A stretch of 64,000 bases of DNA from Qaidamihabitans albus. Lineage in GTDB: Bacteria > Actinomycetota > Actinomycetes > Mycobacteriales > Pseudonocardiaceae. Location: assembly GCF_016464705.1 (NCBI RefSeq), contig NZ_JAEHOB010000003.1, forward strand, positions 335,599-399,598, given 5' to 3'. Every line of letters starts with the position of its first letter. Within the stretch, counting starts at the first letter, position 1. The position numbers and the translations under genes were made by a program. The notes under the pieces are model-generated. The model did no database searches and had not been told where the DNA came from. It saw only the letters and a program-made list of their open reading frames with translations. Of this stretch, positions 14,814 through 35,831 are shown piece after piece.

Positions 14814-14854
14814 CGACGATCCTCCGGATCCTTCGGCGGCAAACGCGGCCTAGT

Positions 14855-14873
14855 GAAGCAAGCCTTACCTAAT
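14855..14873 (-). promoter_or_regulatory. IdeR/DtxR-like iron box for the formyltransferase
   Basis: The complement reads ATTAGGTAAGGCTTGCTTC, close to the 19-bp IdeR consensus TTAGGTTAGGCTAACCTAA in its left half. It lies about 42 bp upstream of the formyltransferase start. Confidence 0.6.
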
Positions 14874-14922
14874 TCCGCAACCCGTGGGCCGGGGGATGAG
14901 CATCACCCTCGAATGTACTAAC

Positions 14923-14956
14923 TGAGGTAAGGCTAACTTAGGTTAGGGTTGCCTCC
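14923..14956 (+). promoter_or_regulatory. Two overlapping IdeR/DtxR-like iron boxes before the hydroxylase
   Basis: TGAGGTAAGGCTAACTTAG (14923-14941) and TTAGGTTAGGGTTGCCTCC (14938-14956) each match about 15 of 19 consensus positions and overlap by 4 bp. Iron-loaded IdeR would repress the hydroxylase-SBP-NRPS-mbtH transcript here. Confidence 0.75.
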
Positions 14957-14976
14957 GTCCGGGTGGATTCACGGCG

Positions 14977-16329
14977 ATGGGACAGGACATGTCACAGGCA
15001 CGGCGCAAGGACGAGACACCGGTCTACGACCTGGTCGGAGTTGGTTTCGGCCCCTCGAACCTGGCACTGGCCATCGCGGTGACCGAGCACAACGCGGCCA
15101 CGAACGACACCGTCACCGCGCACTTCCTGGAGCGGCAGGAACGCTTCGGCTGGCATCGCGGCATGCTCATCGACGACGCGACCATGCAGGTGTCCTTCCT
15201 CAAGGACCTGGTCACGCTGCGCAACCCCGCCAGCGAGTTCAGCTTCCTGTCCTACCTGCACGCGCAGGGCAGGCTGGTCGACTTCGTCAACCACAAGAAC
15301 CTCTTCCCGCTGCGGGTCGAGTTCCACGACTACTTCGAGTGGGCGGCCGCTCGGGTCGACGACATGGTGTCGTACTCGCACGAGGTGGTCGCCGTGCGGC
15401 CCGTGCTCGACGGCGGCGCGGTCGCCTACTTCGACGTCGAGTCGGCGACCGGCGAGACCTACCGGGCGCGCAACCTGGTGCTGGCCACCGGGTTGCGGCC
15501 GTACCTGCCCGAGGGTGTGACGCCGTCGGACCGGGTGTGGCACAACCGCGACCTGCTGCATCGCATCCACAATGTCGATCCGGACATGGCGCGTCGCTTC
15601 GTCGTGGTCGGCGCGGGCCAGAGCGCCGCCGAGGTGACGGCCTTCCTGCACGAACGGTTCCCGCGCGCCGAGGTGTGCTCGGTGTTCTCCCGCTTCGGCT
15701 ACAGCCCGTCCGACGACAGCGCGTTCGCCAACCGGATCTTCGATCCCGAGTCCGTGGACCGTTTCTACTCCGCGCCGGAGGACGTCAAGCGCCGGATTAT
15801 GGACTACCACGCCAACACGAACTACTCGGTGGTCGACCTCGAACTGATCGACGACCTCTACCGGCGACTCTACCGGGAGAAGGTCCTCGGCATCGAACGG
15901 CTGCGGATCTTCAACGTCTGCCGCGCGGTCAAGGCCGACGAGACCGGCGACGGCGTGCGCGTGACGATCGAGTCGCTCGCCAACGGTGAGCGAAGTGCGC
16001 TGGACGCCGACATCGTCGTCTACTCCACCGGCTACCGGCCGGACGACCAGCCCGTACTGCTCGGCGAGCTCGCCGGCTACTGCCGGCGCGACGAGCAGGG
16101 CCGGCTGTGCGTCGAGCGCGACTACCGCGTGGGCACCGGGTCCGAGGTCGCGGGCGGCATCTACCTGCAGGGTGGCGGTACCGAGCACACGCACGGCATC
16201 ACGTCGTCGCTGCTGTCCAACAACGCCATGCGCTCGGCGGAGATCCTGCGGTCGGTCCTCGACCGGCGCGCATCGGGGGGAGACACCAGGCCTGCCGCGG
16301 AGTACGCGGTCAGTGGAAGGTCCGTTTGA
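14977..16329 (+). CDS. L-ornithine N5-monooxygenase (siderophore hydroxylase)
   Basis: This is a 450-residue flavin N-hydroxylase of the SidA/PvdA/IucD family. It converts L-ornithine to N5-hydroxy-L-ornithine with FAD, NADPH and O2, giving the hydroxamate precursor. Motifs: FAD-binding GVGFGPSNLALAIA at about residue 22, substrate region MQVSFLKDLVTLRNPASEFSFLSYLH, NADPH-binding VVGAGQSAAEV at about residue 209, and the C-terminal D(x)3L(x)FATGY-like VYSTGYRPD plus HTHGITSSLLSNNAMR. Ornithine rather than lysine is inferred from the NRPS code of module 3. It opens an iron-controlled operon (lipoprotein, NRPS, MbtH follow on the same strand). ATG 14989 is an alternative start. Confidence 0.92.
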   Translation: MGQDMSQARRKDETPVYDLVGVGFGPSNLALAIAVTEHNAATNDTVTAHFLERQERFGWHRGMLIDDATMQVSFLKDLVTLRNPASEFSFLSYLHAQGRLVDFVNHKNLFPLRVEFHDYFEWAAARVDDMVSYSHEVVAVRPVLDGGAVAYFDVESATGETYRARNLVLATGLRPYLPEGVTPSDRVWHNRDLLHRIHNVDPDMARRFVVVGAGQSAAEVTAFLHERFPRAEVCSVFSRFGYSPSDDSAFANRIFDPESVDRFYSAPEDVKRRIMDYHANTNYSVVDLELIDDLYRRLYREKVLGIERLRIFNVCRAVKADETGDGVRVTIESLANGERSALDADIVVYSTGYRPDDQPVLLGELAGYCRRDEQGRLCVERDYRVGTGSEVAGGIYLQGGGTEHTHGITSSLLSNNAMRSAEILRSVLDRRASGGDTRPAAEYAVSGRSV

Positions 16330-16352
16330 CGGAGAAGAGAGAGGTAACCCCG

Positions 16353-17384
16353 ATGTCCCCCATGTCCCTGAAGCCGGCGAAGGCGCTTACGCGCCTGCCA
16401 GCGGCGCTGCTGGCGCTGGTGCTGGCCGTGGTGCTCGCGGCGTGCGGCAGCTCCGGTGACGACGCGGGCGGCGATCCATCCGCCGCCGCGAACGCCGGCG
16501 CGTTCCCGGTCACCATCGAGCACAAGTACGGCAGCACGGAGATCAGCGAGAAGCCGGAGAAGGTGGTCACGCTCGGACTGTCCGATCAGGACGCGGCGCT
16601 GGCGCTGGGGGTCAAGCCGGTCGGCGCGGTCGACTGGTTCAAGGAACGCCCGTACGGCAGCTGGTCGTGGGCGAAGGAGCACTGGGGCGGCACCCAGCCC
16701 GAGATCGTCGGTGAGCGCGACGAGTACAACATGGAGAAGATCGCCGGGCTGGAGCCCGACCTGATCATCGCCCAGTACTCGGGGATGGCCAAGGAGCAGT
16801 ACGACAAGCTCTCGCAGATCGCCCCGGTGGTCGCGCAGCCGAAGGAGTACCCCGACTACGCCGCGCCGTGGCAGGACATGTCCCGCCGCATCGGCAAGGC
16901 GCTCGGTCAGGAGGACCAGATGAACCAGCTGATCGAGCAGCTGGATCAGCGCTTCGCCGAGGTGCGCGAGAACCACCCCCAGTGGGCGGAGCAGACGATG
17001 ATCGTCGCGGACAGCTTCGAGCCGGGCGCCTACTCGGCGTTCACCAGCACCGACCCCAAGGCGATCTTCTTCCGGGAGATGGGCTTCAAGCTCTCCGAGG
17101 AGGTGGACCGGACCGCGGAGGAGGGCATGAACGTCGCCGAGCTCAGCTCCGAGCAGCTCGGCATGCTGGACGCCGACCGGCTCGTGTGGGTCACCTCAGG
17201 CGAGGAGGCCAACAACCGCATCAAGGCCGAGCCGCTCTACCAGCGGCTGAAGGTGCACCAGGACGGCCGTGACCTGTTCGTGCCGTACGAGAACCCGGAC
17301 GTCGGCGCCGCGTTCTCCTTCAACACGGTGCTCTCCATCCCTTACGCCATCGATCAGATGGTGCCGATGCTGGAAGAAAAGTAA
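16353..17384 (+). CDS. Iron-siderophore ABC transporter substrate-binding lipoprotein
   Basis: This is a 343-residue periplasmic-binding lipoprotein of the FecB/FhuD class. It has a basic N-terminus, a hydrophobic core and the lipobox VLAAC with lipidated Cys31. A type III SBP domain follows: TEISEKPEKVVTLGLSDQDAALALGVKPVGAVDWF, EKIAGLEPDLIIAQYSGM and LSIPYAIDQMVPML. It should deliver the ferri-siderophore to the FecCD importer encoded 20 kb downstream (37611-40545), since no permease is adjacent. It sits in the NRPS operon, 23 nt after the hydroxylase and 18 nt before the NRPS, with a purine-rich site GGAGAAGAGAGAGG upstream. Confidence 0.9.
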   Translation: MSPMSLKPAKALTRLPAALLALVLAVVLAACGSSGDDAGGDPSAAANAGAFPVTIEHKYGSTEISEKPEKVVTLGLSDQDAALALGVKPVGAVDWFKERPYGSWSWAKEHWGGTQPEIVGERDEYNMEKIAGLEPDLIIAQYSGMAKEQYDKLSQIAPVVAQPKEYPDYAAPWQDMSRRIGKALGQEDQMNQLIEQLDQRFAEVRENHPQWAEQTMIVADSFEPGAYSAFTSTDPKAIFFREMGFKLSEEVDRTAEEGMNVAELSSEQLGMLDADRLVWVTSGEEANNRIKAEPLYQRLKVHQDGRDLFVPYENPDVGAAFSFNTVLSIPYAIDQMVPMLEEK

Positions 17385-17402
17385 CCGGAGGGCCGCTTCC
17401 CG

Positions 17403-30874
<13,472 letters not shown>

Positions 30875-30878
<4 letters not shown>

Positions 30879-31075
30879 CCAACCCTTTCGAGGATCCGGA
30901 CGGCCGTTACTACGTGCTCGTCAACGACGAGGAGCAGCACTCGCTGTGGCCCTCGTTCGTCGACGTGCCCGCGGGCTGGCGGATCGTGTTCGGCGAGGAC
31001 ACGCGCGAAGCCTGTCTCGGCTACGTCGAGGAGGACTGGACCGACCTCCGCCCGGCGAGCCTGCGCTCCGCCTGA
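30875..31075 (+). CDS. MbtH-like protein
   Basis: This is a 66-residue MbtH family protein, the small chaperone/activator that binds NRPS adenylation domains. It has all the hallmarks: [50 protein letters not shown], with the three conserved tryptophans. ATG 30875 overlaps the NRPS stop codon (ATGA), so the two are translationally coupled. Its TGA stop opens the left arm of palindrome C. It is needed in many siderophore NRPSs for A-domain activity; which module needs it here is unknown. Confidence 0.97.
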
Positions 31076-31106
31076 GTGCGCACCCGAGCTGTCACGCACT
31101 CACGAG
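31073..31106. repeat. Dispersed palindrome, copy C (degenerate)
   Basis: Arms TGAGTGCG (31073-31080) and CGCACTCA (31095-31102, continuing CGAG) are kept, but the GTTAGAAC core is lost. The left arm starts with the mbtH stop codon. The convergent LysE gene reads through the right arm (C-terminal Val-Ser-Ala) and stops at 31092-31094. Confidence 0.75.
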
Positions 31107-31718
31107 CAGGTGGGCGGCCAGGACCGTGATGAGGACGCTCGACGCGAGCGCCGTGGCGAGGCGGCCGCGCGGACCGGTGACGGCCCGGCCGAGCAGCGCG
31201 CCGCCACCGGCCAGCAGGAGCTGCCAGCTCGCGGAAGCGGCGAAGGCGGCGGCGACGAACACCGCGGCCGTCGCACCGCTGCGGGCGACCGTGGCGTGAT
31301 CGCCGATCACCAGTGCCGCGAAGTAGACCACCGTGGCCGGGTTGAGCAGCGTGATGCCGAGCAGCGCGGCGAAGGCCCGCGGCGCCGACACGCGGTCGGC
31401 CGGGATACCACCGTCGGCGGGTGTGCGGTGCTGCCGGATCGCCCTGGCCGCGGTCAGGGCGGCCAGCGTGACCAGTACCGCCGCGGCGGCCCAGCGCAGC
31501 GGGACGGCGGCCGGTGCGATCAGCCCGGCGAGCGCGGAACCGCCCAGCACGGCCACCAGCGCGTACAACCCGTCGGCGACCGCGACGCCGAGCGCGGCGC
31601 AGGCGCCGACCCGTAGCGAGGTGCGGGCGGTGAGCGCGACCAGGTAGGCCCCGACGGCGCCGACCGGGATGGCGATGCCGTACCCGGCGAGCAGTCCCGC
31701 CAGCAGCGCGGCGGTCAC
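31092..31718 (-). CDS. LysE-type amino acid exporter
   Basis: This is a 208-residue LysE/RhtB family translocator with about six hydrophobic helices. The start TAALLAGLLAGYGIAIPVGAVGAYLV is the typical first helix with a Pro-Gly turn. ALGVAVADGLYALVAVLGG follows, and the conserved FAALLGITLLNPATVVYFAALVIG lies in the second half. Such proteins export basic or other amino acids; the substrate is not readable. The start is taken at GTG 31716-31718, at the family's usual N-terminus. An upstream arginine-rich small ORF ends in a GTGA overlap with it. The gene converges on mbtH through palindrome C. Confidence 0.8.
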   Translation of the reverse strand: MTAALLAGLLAGYGIAIPVGAVGAYLVALTARTSLRVGACAALGVAVADGLYALVAVLGGSALAGLIAPAAVPLRWAAAAVLVTLAALTAARAIRQHRTPADGGIPADRVSAPRAFAALLGITLLNPATVVYFAALVIGDHATVARSGATAAVFVAAAFAASASWQLLLAGGGALLGRAVTGPRGRLATALASSVLITVLAAHLLVSA

Positions 31719-31819
31719 GGTCGTTGGATGGCAGACCTCCGGCACGGCCCGCGCTTCTGCTGCCCCGCCGGCGCGAGGACGGCGGCGAGCAGTGTGCGGG
31801 CGAGGCGGTCGGCGGTCAT
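31715..31819 (-). CDS. Possible arginine-rich leader ORF upstream of lysE
   Basis: This is a 34-codon frame from ATG 31817-31819 to TGA overlapping the LysE GTG (GTGA). The product has six arginines and a lysine (e.g. GQQKRGPCRRS). No ribosome-binding site or homologue is recognisable, so it may be chance. Its interest is only the coupling to a basic-amino-acid-type exporter. Confidence 0.2.
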   Translation of the reverse strand: MTADRLARTLLAAVLAPAGQQKRGPCRRSAIQRP

Positions 31820-32038
31820 GCGCGAAGGATCGCGGGATACACGCCACCTGCGCAACCGGATATCCCACGCGTGTCCGCGGCCACGAACACGCCCGGCGTC
31901 CCCTCGGCACTGCGCGTGCTCACCGCGGTCCGCGCCTGCTTGACGAGCGAACGCCGGCGAGTCGAAGGCAGTGGCGCGTCGCGGAGACCCGTGCTAACTT
32001 CGCACTTCGGTATACCCCCTACAGGTATGGAGTACACA
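31719..32038. other. 320-bp region between divergent lysE and MFS genes
   Basis: Apart from the small leader-like ORF, I see no gene. The right end carries a hexamer GCTAACTT (31993-32000) and the CsoR-like operator at 32011-32028. A loose inverted repeat, CGCGGGATA / TATCCCACGCG, lies near 31829-31877. Confidence 0.5.
32011..32028. promoter_or_regulatory. CsoR/CstR-like operator upstream of the MFS gene
   Basis: TATACCCCCTACAGGTAT has the arrangement of CsoR-family sites: ATACC and GGTAT half-sites around a C-rich centre (family pattern ATACCCC..GGGGTAT). The right-hand G-tract is short. It lies 10 bp before the chosen MFS start and overlaps the likely transcription start, a repressor position. 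No csoR gene is in the window. Confidence 0.5.
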
Positions 32039-33475
32039 ATGTCCACAGTTTCCTCCCCTTCGCGTCGCCGGTGGTGGGGGCTTGCTCTCATCGCCGCCGC
32101 GCAATTCATGGTGATCATGGACACGTCGATAATCGGGGTCGCCCTGCCGCGAATACAGGCAGATCTCGGGTTCTCGCCGGAGAGCCTGTCCTGGGTGTTC
32201 AACGCCTACGTGATCGCCTTCGGCGGCCTGCTGCTGCTCGGCGGCAGGCTCTCCGACCTACTGGGCGCGCGCCGCGTCTTCGCGGCAGGTTGGGTGATCC
32301 TGCTCGCGGGTTCGGCCGTCGCGGGCGCCGCGGGTGAGGTCTGGTTGGAGCTGACCGGTCGCGCAGTCCAGGGCGTGGGCGCGGCGCTGATCGCGCCATC
32401 CGCGCTGACCCTGCTGATGATGTTGTTCGGCGGTGAGCCAAGGGAACTGACCAGGGCACTCGCGCTGTACGGGGCGGCCGCGCCGGCCGGTGGCACGGCG
32501 GGCGTGTTCCTCGGTGGCCTGCTCACCGAGTACGCCGACTGGCCCTGGGTGTTCTACCTCAACATCCCGATCGCGCTGATCGCGCTGGCGGCCACCCCCG
32601 CGCTGATGCCTGCCGGGGGTATCCGCCGGGGTTCGCCCGACCTCCTCGGCGCCGGCACCGTCACGGCCGGACTCGCCGTCGCCGTGTACGCGATCGTTCG
32701 GGCGCCCGAGGCGGGCTGGGCCTCGGCGGAGAGCCTCCTCGGCTTCGCCGTCGCGGCCGCACTGCTGGGTTCGTTCCTGGTCATTCAGGCCAGGCGGCGC
32801 AACCCGCTGATCCGGCTCGGCATCTTCCGCACGCCGAACCTGGGTGCGGCCAACATCGCTCAACTGCTGCTGGGTGCGGCCTGGATCCCGATGTGGTTCT
32901 TCCTCAACCTCTACCTGCAGCAGGTACTCGGGCTCGGTGAGTTCGCCGCCGGTGCGGCGCTGCTGCCGATGACCGTCGCCATCATGCTGATCATGATCGC
33001 GGTGGCGCCGCGACTGATGGCGCGTTTCGGGGCCAAGTCACTGGTGGTCGCCGGTCTTGGCACGCTCGCGCTCGGCCTGTTCTGGCTGGCGCTGGTGCGG
33101 GCGGACGGGACCTTCCTGGCGGACGTGCTTCCGGCTTCCCTGGTCGCCGCGACCGGTATGGCGCTCGCCTTCATACCGTCGCTCGGCACGGCGATCTCGA
33201 GCGCACGTCCCGAGGAGGGCGGACTCGCCTCCGGCATCGTGAACACCAGCTATCAGGTGGGTTCCGCGCTGGGCCTGGCGGCGATGACCGCGCTGGCGAG
33301 CTCGTTCGGTGCGAGCCGCACGCACGACGTGGGCGCGCTGACCGAAGGACTGTCCGCGGCGTTCCTGGGCGCGGCCGGTATCGCCGTCGCGGGTGCCCTC
33401 GTGACGGGCGCGGCCCTTCGCGGGAGGCGGGCCGAGCGGGGCTCCGGTGCGGCCGCGGACAACGTGGCCGCATGA
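32039..33475 (+). CDS. MFS transporter, DHA2 (EmrB/QacA) family
   Basis: This is a 478-residue drug:H+ antiporter-type transporter with about 14 hydrophobic segments. Motifs: FMVIMDTSIIGVALPRIQADL (first helix with the Asp), the motif A loop LGGRLSDLLGARR, and motif C-like ALYGAAAPAGGTAGVFLGGLL followed by WPWVFYLNIPIALIAL. Substrate unknown; its location beside siderophore genes allows a siderophore-export guess but the different operator argues for separate control. ATG 32039 is preferred over ATG 32027 because GGAG (32029-32032) lies 6 nt before it. The AhpD-like gene follows in an overlapping arrangement. Confidence 0.85.
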   Translation: MSTVSSPSRRRWWGLALIAAAQFMVIMDTSIIGVALPRIQADLGFSPESLSWVFNAYVIAFGGLLLLGGRLSDLLGARRVFAAGWVILLAGSAVAGAAGEVWLELTGRAVQGVGAALIAPSALTLLMMLFGGEPRELTRALALYGAAAPAGGTAGVFLGGLLTEYADWPWVFYLNIPIALIALAATPALMPAGGIRRGSPDLLGAGTVTAGLAVAVYAIVRAPEAGWASAESLLGFAVAAALLGSFLVIQARRRNPLIRLGIFRTPNLGAANIAQLLLGAAWIPMWFFLNLYLQQVLGLGEFAAGAALLPMTVAIMLIMIAVAPRLMARFGAKSLVVAGLGTLALGLFWLALVRADGTFLADVLPASLVAATGMALAFIPSLGTAISSARPEEGGLASGIVNTSYQVGSALGLAAMTALASSFGASRTHDVGALTEGLSAAFLGAAGIAVAGALVTGAALRGRRAERGSGAAADNVAA

Positions 33476-33498
33476 GGCCGGGGAAGACGGAGGAGACC

Positions 33499-34008
33499 GT
33501 GCGAAACCTCGAACCGCTCGAACCGGCCGACGCCCCCGCTAGGTCTCGGGAGCTGCTGGCGGACATCGTCACCCGGCATGGCTCGGCGGGCGAGATGGTG
33601 CGCACCATGGCACACTCGCCTGCCCTGCTGGCGGGCTACCTCGACCTCTCCCGGGCGCTGAAGCGGGTCAAGCTTTCCCGGGCGCTGAGCGAGAAAATCT
33701 CGCTCGCGGCGCAGGAGTGGATAGGATGCGCCCATTGCCTCGCCGCGCACGCGCAGGCAGGCCGCGCGGCAGGGTTGAGTGAGGCAGACATCGAGCTGGC
33801 CCGCCAGGGCACCGCCGCCGACGCCCGAGAAGCGGCGTTGGTTGCCTTCGCCGTCCAGGTACTGGCCGAGCCGTCCGGGATCACCGGCGCCGACCTGGCC
33901 GGTTTGCGTGGCCACGGCTGGAGTGACCGGATCATCGCCGAGGTCGTTGGCCTGGTCACGCTCAACCTGCTGACCGGCTCCTTCAACCTCGTCGCCGGAA
34001 CCGGGTGA
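33499..34008 (+). CDS. AhpD-like / carboxymuconolactone decarboxylase family protein
   Basis: This is a 169-residue CMD-fold protein. The EWIGCAHCLAAHAQAGRAAGLSE segment supplies the redox CxxC with the downstream His of the peroxidase-associated AhpD family. Related proteins act as alkylhydroperoxidases or thiol-disulfide partners; no AhpC is adjacent. GTG 33499 is chosen because GGAGGAG ends 3 nt before it; ATG 33472, overlapping the MFS stop, would add nine residues. Cotranscription with the MFS gene behind a CsoR-like operator suggests a response to a thiophilic or oxidising stress. It ends 24 bp before palindrome D. Confidence 0.8.
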   Translation: MRNLEPLEPADAPARSRELLADIVTRHGSAGEMVRTMAHSPALLAGYLDLSRALKRVKLSRALSEKISLAAQEWIGCAHCLAAHAQAGRAAGLSEADIELARQGTAADAREAALVAFAVQVLAEPSGITGADLAGLRGHGWSDRIIAEVVGLVTLNLLTGSFNLVAGTG

Positions 34009-34031
34009 CCAGCCGGTCCGCCCAGCCGCCG

Positions 34032-34083
34032 CCCCTCGTGAGTGCCTACACGAGTTAGAACACTGTTACGCACTCACGAGGGG
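34032..34083. repeat. Dispersed palindrome, copy D
   Basis: Perfect 14-bp arms CCCCTCGTGAGTGC (34032-34045) and GCACTCACGAGGGG (34070-34083) flank a centre with GTTAGAAC. The convergent ABC exporter gene stops in the right arm (complement of 34074-34076). The centre matches the reverse complement of copy A. Confidence 0.9.
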
Positions 34084-35831
34084 GAGTGGCGGGTGTCGGA
34101 CCAGGCCGCCCACAGCGTGGCGTAGCGGCCGCCCCTGGCCACCAGCTCCTCGTGCGTCCCGGTCTCCACGACCCGGCCCGCGTCGAGCACCACCACCCGG
34201 TCGGCGGCGGCCGCCTGGGTCAGCCGGTGCGCCACGACCAGGCCGGTCCGTCCCTCCAGCGCACGCCCGGCCGCCACCTCCAGCACGCGCGCCCCGGCGC
34301 TGCCCGCCTCGGCGGTCGCCTCGTCGAGAATCGCGATCGGCGGATCGGCCAGCACCAGCCGTACGAGCGCGAGCTGCTGCGCCTGTGTCACGGTCAGCCG
34401 GTGCGCACCCTCGCCGACCACAGTGGACAGTCCAGTCGGGAGTGCGTCGACCCAGTGCAGCGCGCCGACCCGGTCCAGCGCCGCGCGCAGTTCGGCGTCG
34501 GTCGCCTCCGGCGAGGACAGCCGCAGGTCGTCCGCGAGCGTGCCGGCGAAGACGTGCACCTCCTGGCTGATCAGCGCCACCGTCCGCCGCGTCCCCGCGG
34601 GGCCGAGCTCGTCCAGCCCCACCCCGCCGAGCACGATCGAACCCCGCGCGGGCCGGTGGATGCCCGCGATCAGCTTGGCCAGCGTGGTCTTGCCCGCGCC
34701 GCTCGCGCCGACCAGCGCGACCCGCTCCGCGCCGCTGATCTCCAGGTCCACGTCGCGGAGCACGTCGTGCCCCGGCACGTACGCGTGCCCGACCGCGGCG
34801 GCCTTGACCGAGGAGTCGACCGGCGCCGCGGGCCGCTCCGGCTCCCGCTCGCCGGGCAGGTCGGCCACCCCGACCAGGCGCGCCAGGCTCGCCGTGGCCG
34901 CCAGCGCGTCGTCGACCAGCGCGAGCGCGGCGTTGATCGGGTTGAACAGGCTGTGGAAGTACAGCGCCGCCGCGGTCGCGACGCCGATCGTGGCCGCGCC
35001 TGCGCCGACCAGCCAGAAACCGGCGGCGAGCACGGCGGACAGCCCGACGAACTCGGCGAGGTTGAGCCGGGAGAAGAACCGCGTCATCAGCCGGATACCG
35101 CGCAGCGAGAGGTCGACGGCCTCCTGCGAACGCCGCCGCCCCCGTTCCACGTGCTCGGCGGAGAGCCGGAACGCCCGCACCGTCCGCGCGCCGCCCACCG
35201 TGTCCAGGAGCTGGTGTTGCAGCGCGCCGCCCGCCACCCGCTGCGCCGCGTACAGCGGGATCGCGCGGCGCACGTACCAGCGCACCGTGTGCAGCTGGAT
35301 CGGCGCGGCCAGCAGCGCCGCGAGCAGGAAACGCCAGTCGAGAATGGCCAGCGCGCCCAGCGTGAGCACGATCGTCAGCACCGAGCGACCCAGCTCCGGC
35401 AGCGCCTCGCGCACCGACTTCGCGATCACCGCCACATCGCTGGTGACCCGCGACGTCAGGTCGCCTGAGCCCGCGTGCTCGATCCGCTCCAGCGGCAGCC
35501 CGAGCGCTCGCTCGACGAAGCGCTCACGCAGGTCGGCGAGCATGCCCTCGCCGAGCCGGGAGATGAGCGAGAGCCCCCACGCGTTGGCCGCGCCGCGCAC
35601 CACCGCGACGCCGGCCAGCGCGAGCACCGGCAGCGTGAACGAGCTGCTGCCGCCCGCCACGAGGTCGACGATGTGGCCGAGCAGCGGGGCGGTCAGCAGC
35701 CCGACGGCGGTCGCGCCGATCAGCACGGTCAGCCCGCCCAGTGCCAGCGCCCGGCGCGGGCGCAGCAGCTCGCGCACCGCGGCCCGCGTGCGCTTGCCGG
35801 TCGCGGTCGGCAGGAGTTCCCGTTCGCTCAC
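34074..35831 (-). CDS. ABC exporter subunit with intact Walker motifs and degenerate signature
   Basis: This is a 585-residue half-transporter: an N-terminal six-helix ABC exporter domain (to about residue 330) and a C-terminal nucleotide-binding domain. Walker A is canonical (GASGAGKTT, Lys381), Walker B AILDEATAE and the switch His in VVAHRLTQ are kept, but the signature is LTVTQ instead of LSGGQ. Its partner upstream has the reverse pattern, so one good composite ATP site can form between them. The pair should be a heterodimeric type IV exporter; iron control of the promoter suggests siderophore export or import (IrtAB-like). GTG 35829-35831 overlaps the partner's stop. The gene ends in palindrome D. 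Confidence 0.88.
   Translation of the reverse strand: MSERELLPTATGKRTRAAVRELLRPRRALALGGLTVLIGATAVGLLTAPLLGHIVDLVAGGSSSFTLPVLALAGVAVVRGAANAWGLSLISRLGEGMLADLRERFVERALGLPLERIEHAGSGDLTSRVTSDVAVIAKSVREALPELGRSVLTIVLTLGALAILDWRFLLAALLAAPIQLHTVRWYVRRAIPLYAAQRVAGGALQHQLLDTVGGARTVRAFRLSAEHVERGRRRSQEAVDLSLRGIRLMTRFFSRLNLAEFVGLSAVLAAGFWLVGAGAATIGVATAAALYFHSLFNPINAALALVDDALAATASLARLVGVADLPGEREPERPAAPVDSSVKAAAVGHAYVPGHDVLRDVDLEISGAERVALVGASGAGKTTLAKLIAGIHRPARGSIVLGGVGLDELGPAGTRRTVALISQEVHVFAGTLADDLRLSSPEATDAELRAALDRVGALHWVDALPTGLSTVVGEGAHRLTVTQAQQLALVRLVLADPPIAILDEATAEAGSAGARVLEVAAGRALEGRTGLVVAHRLTQAAAADRVVVLDAGRVVETGTHEELVARGGRYATLWAAWSDTRHSPS

Noticed and set aside
31724-32038. Longer N-terminus of the MFS transporter
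   Set aside because: The extension crosses the CsoR-like operator and lacks similarity; ATG 32039 has a good ribosome-binding site directly before the first membrane helix.
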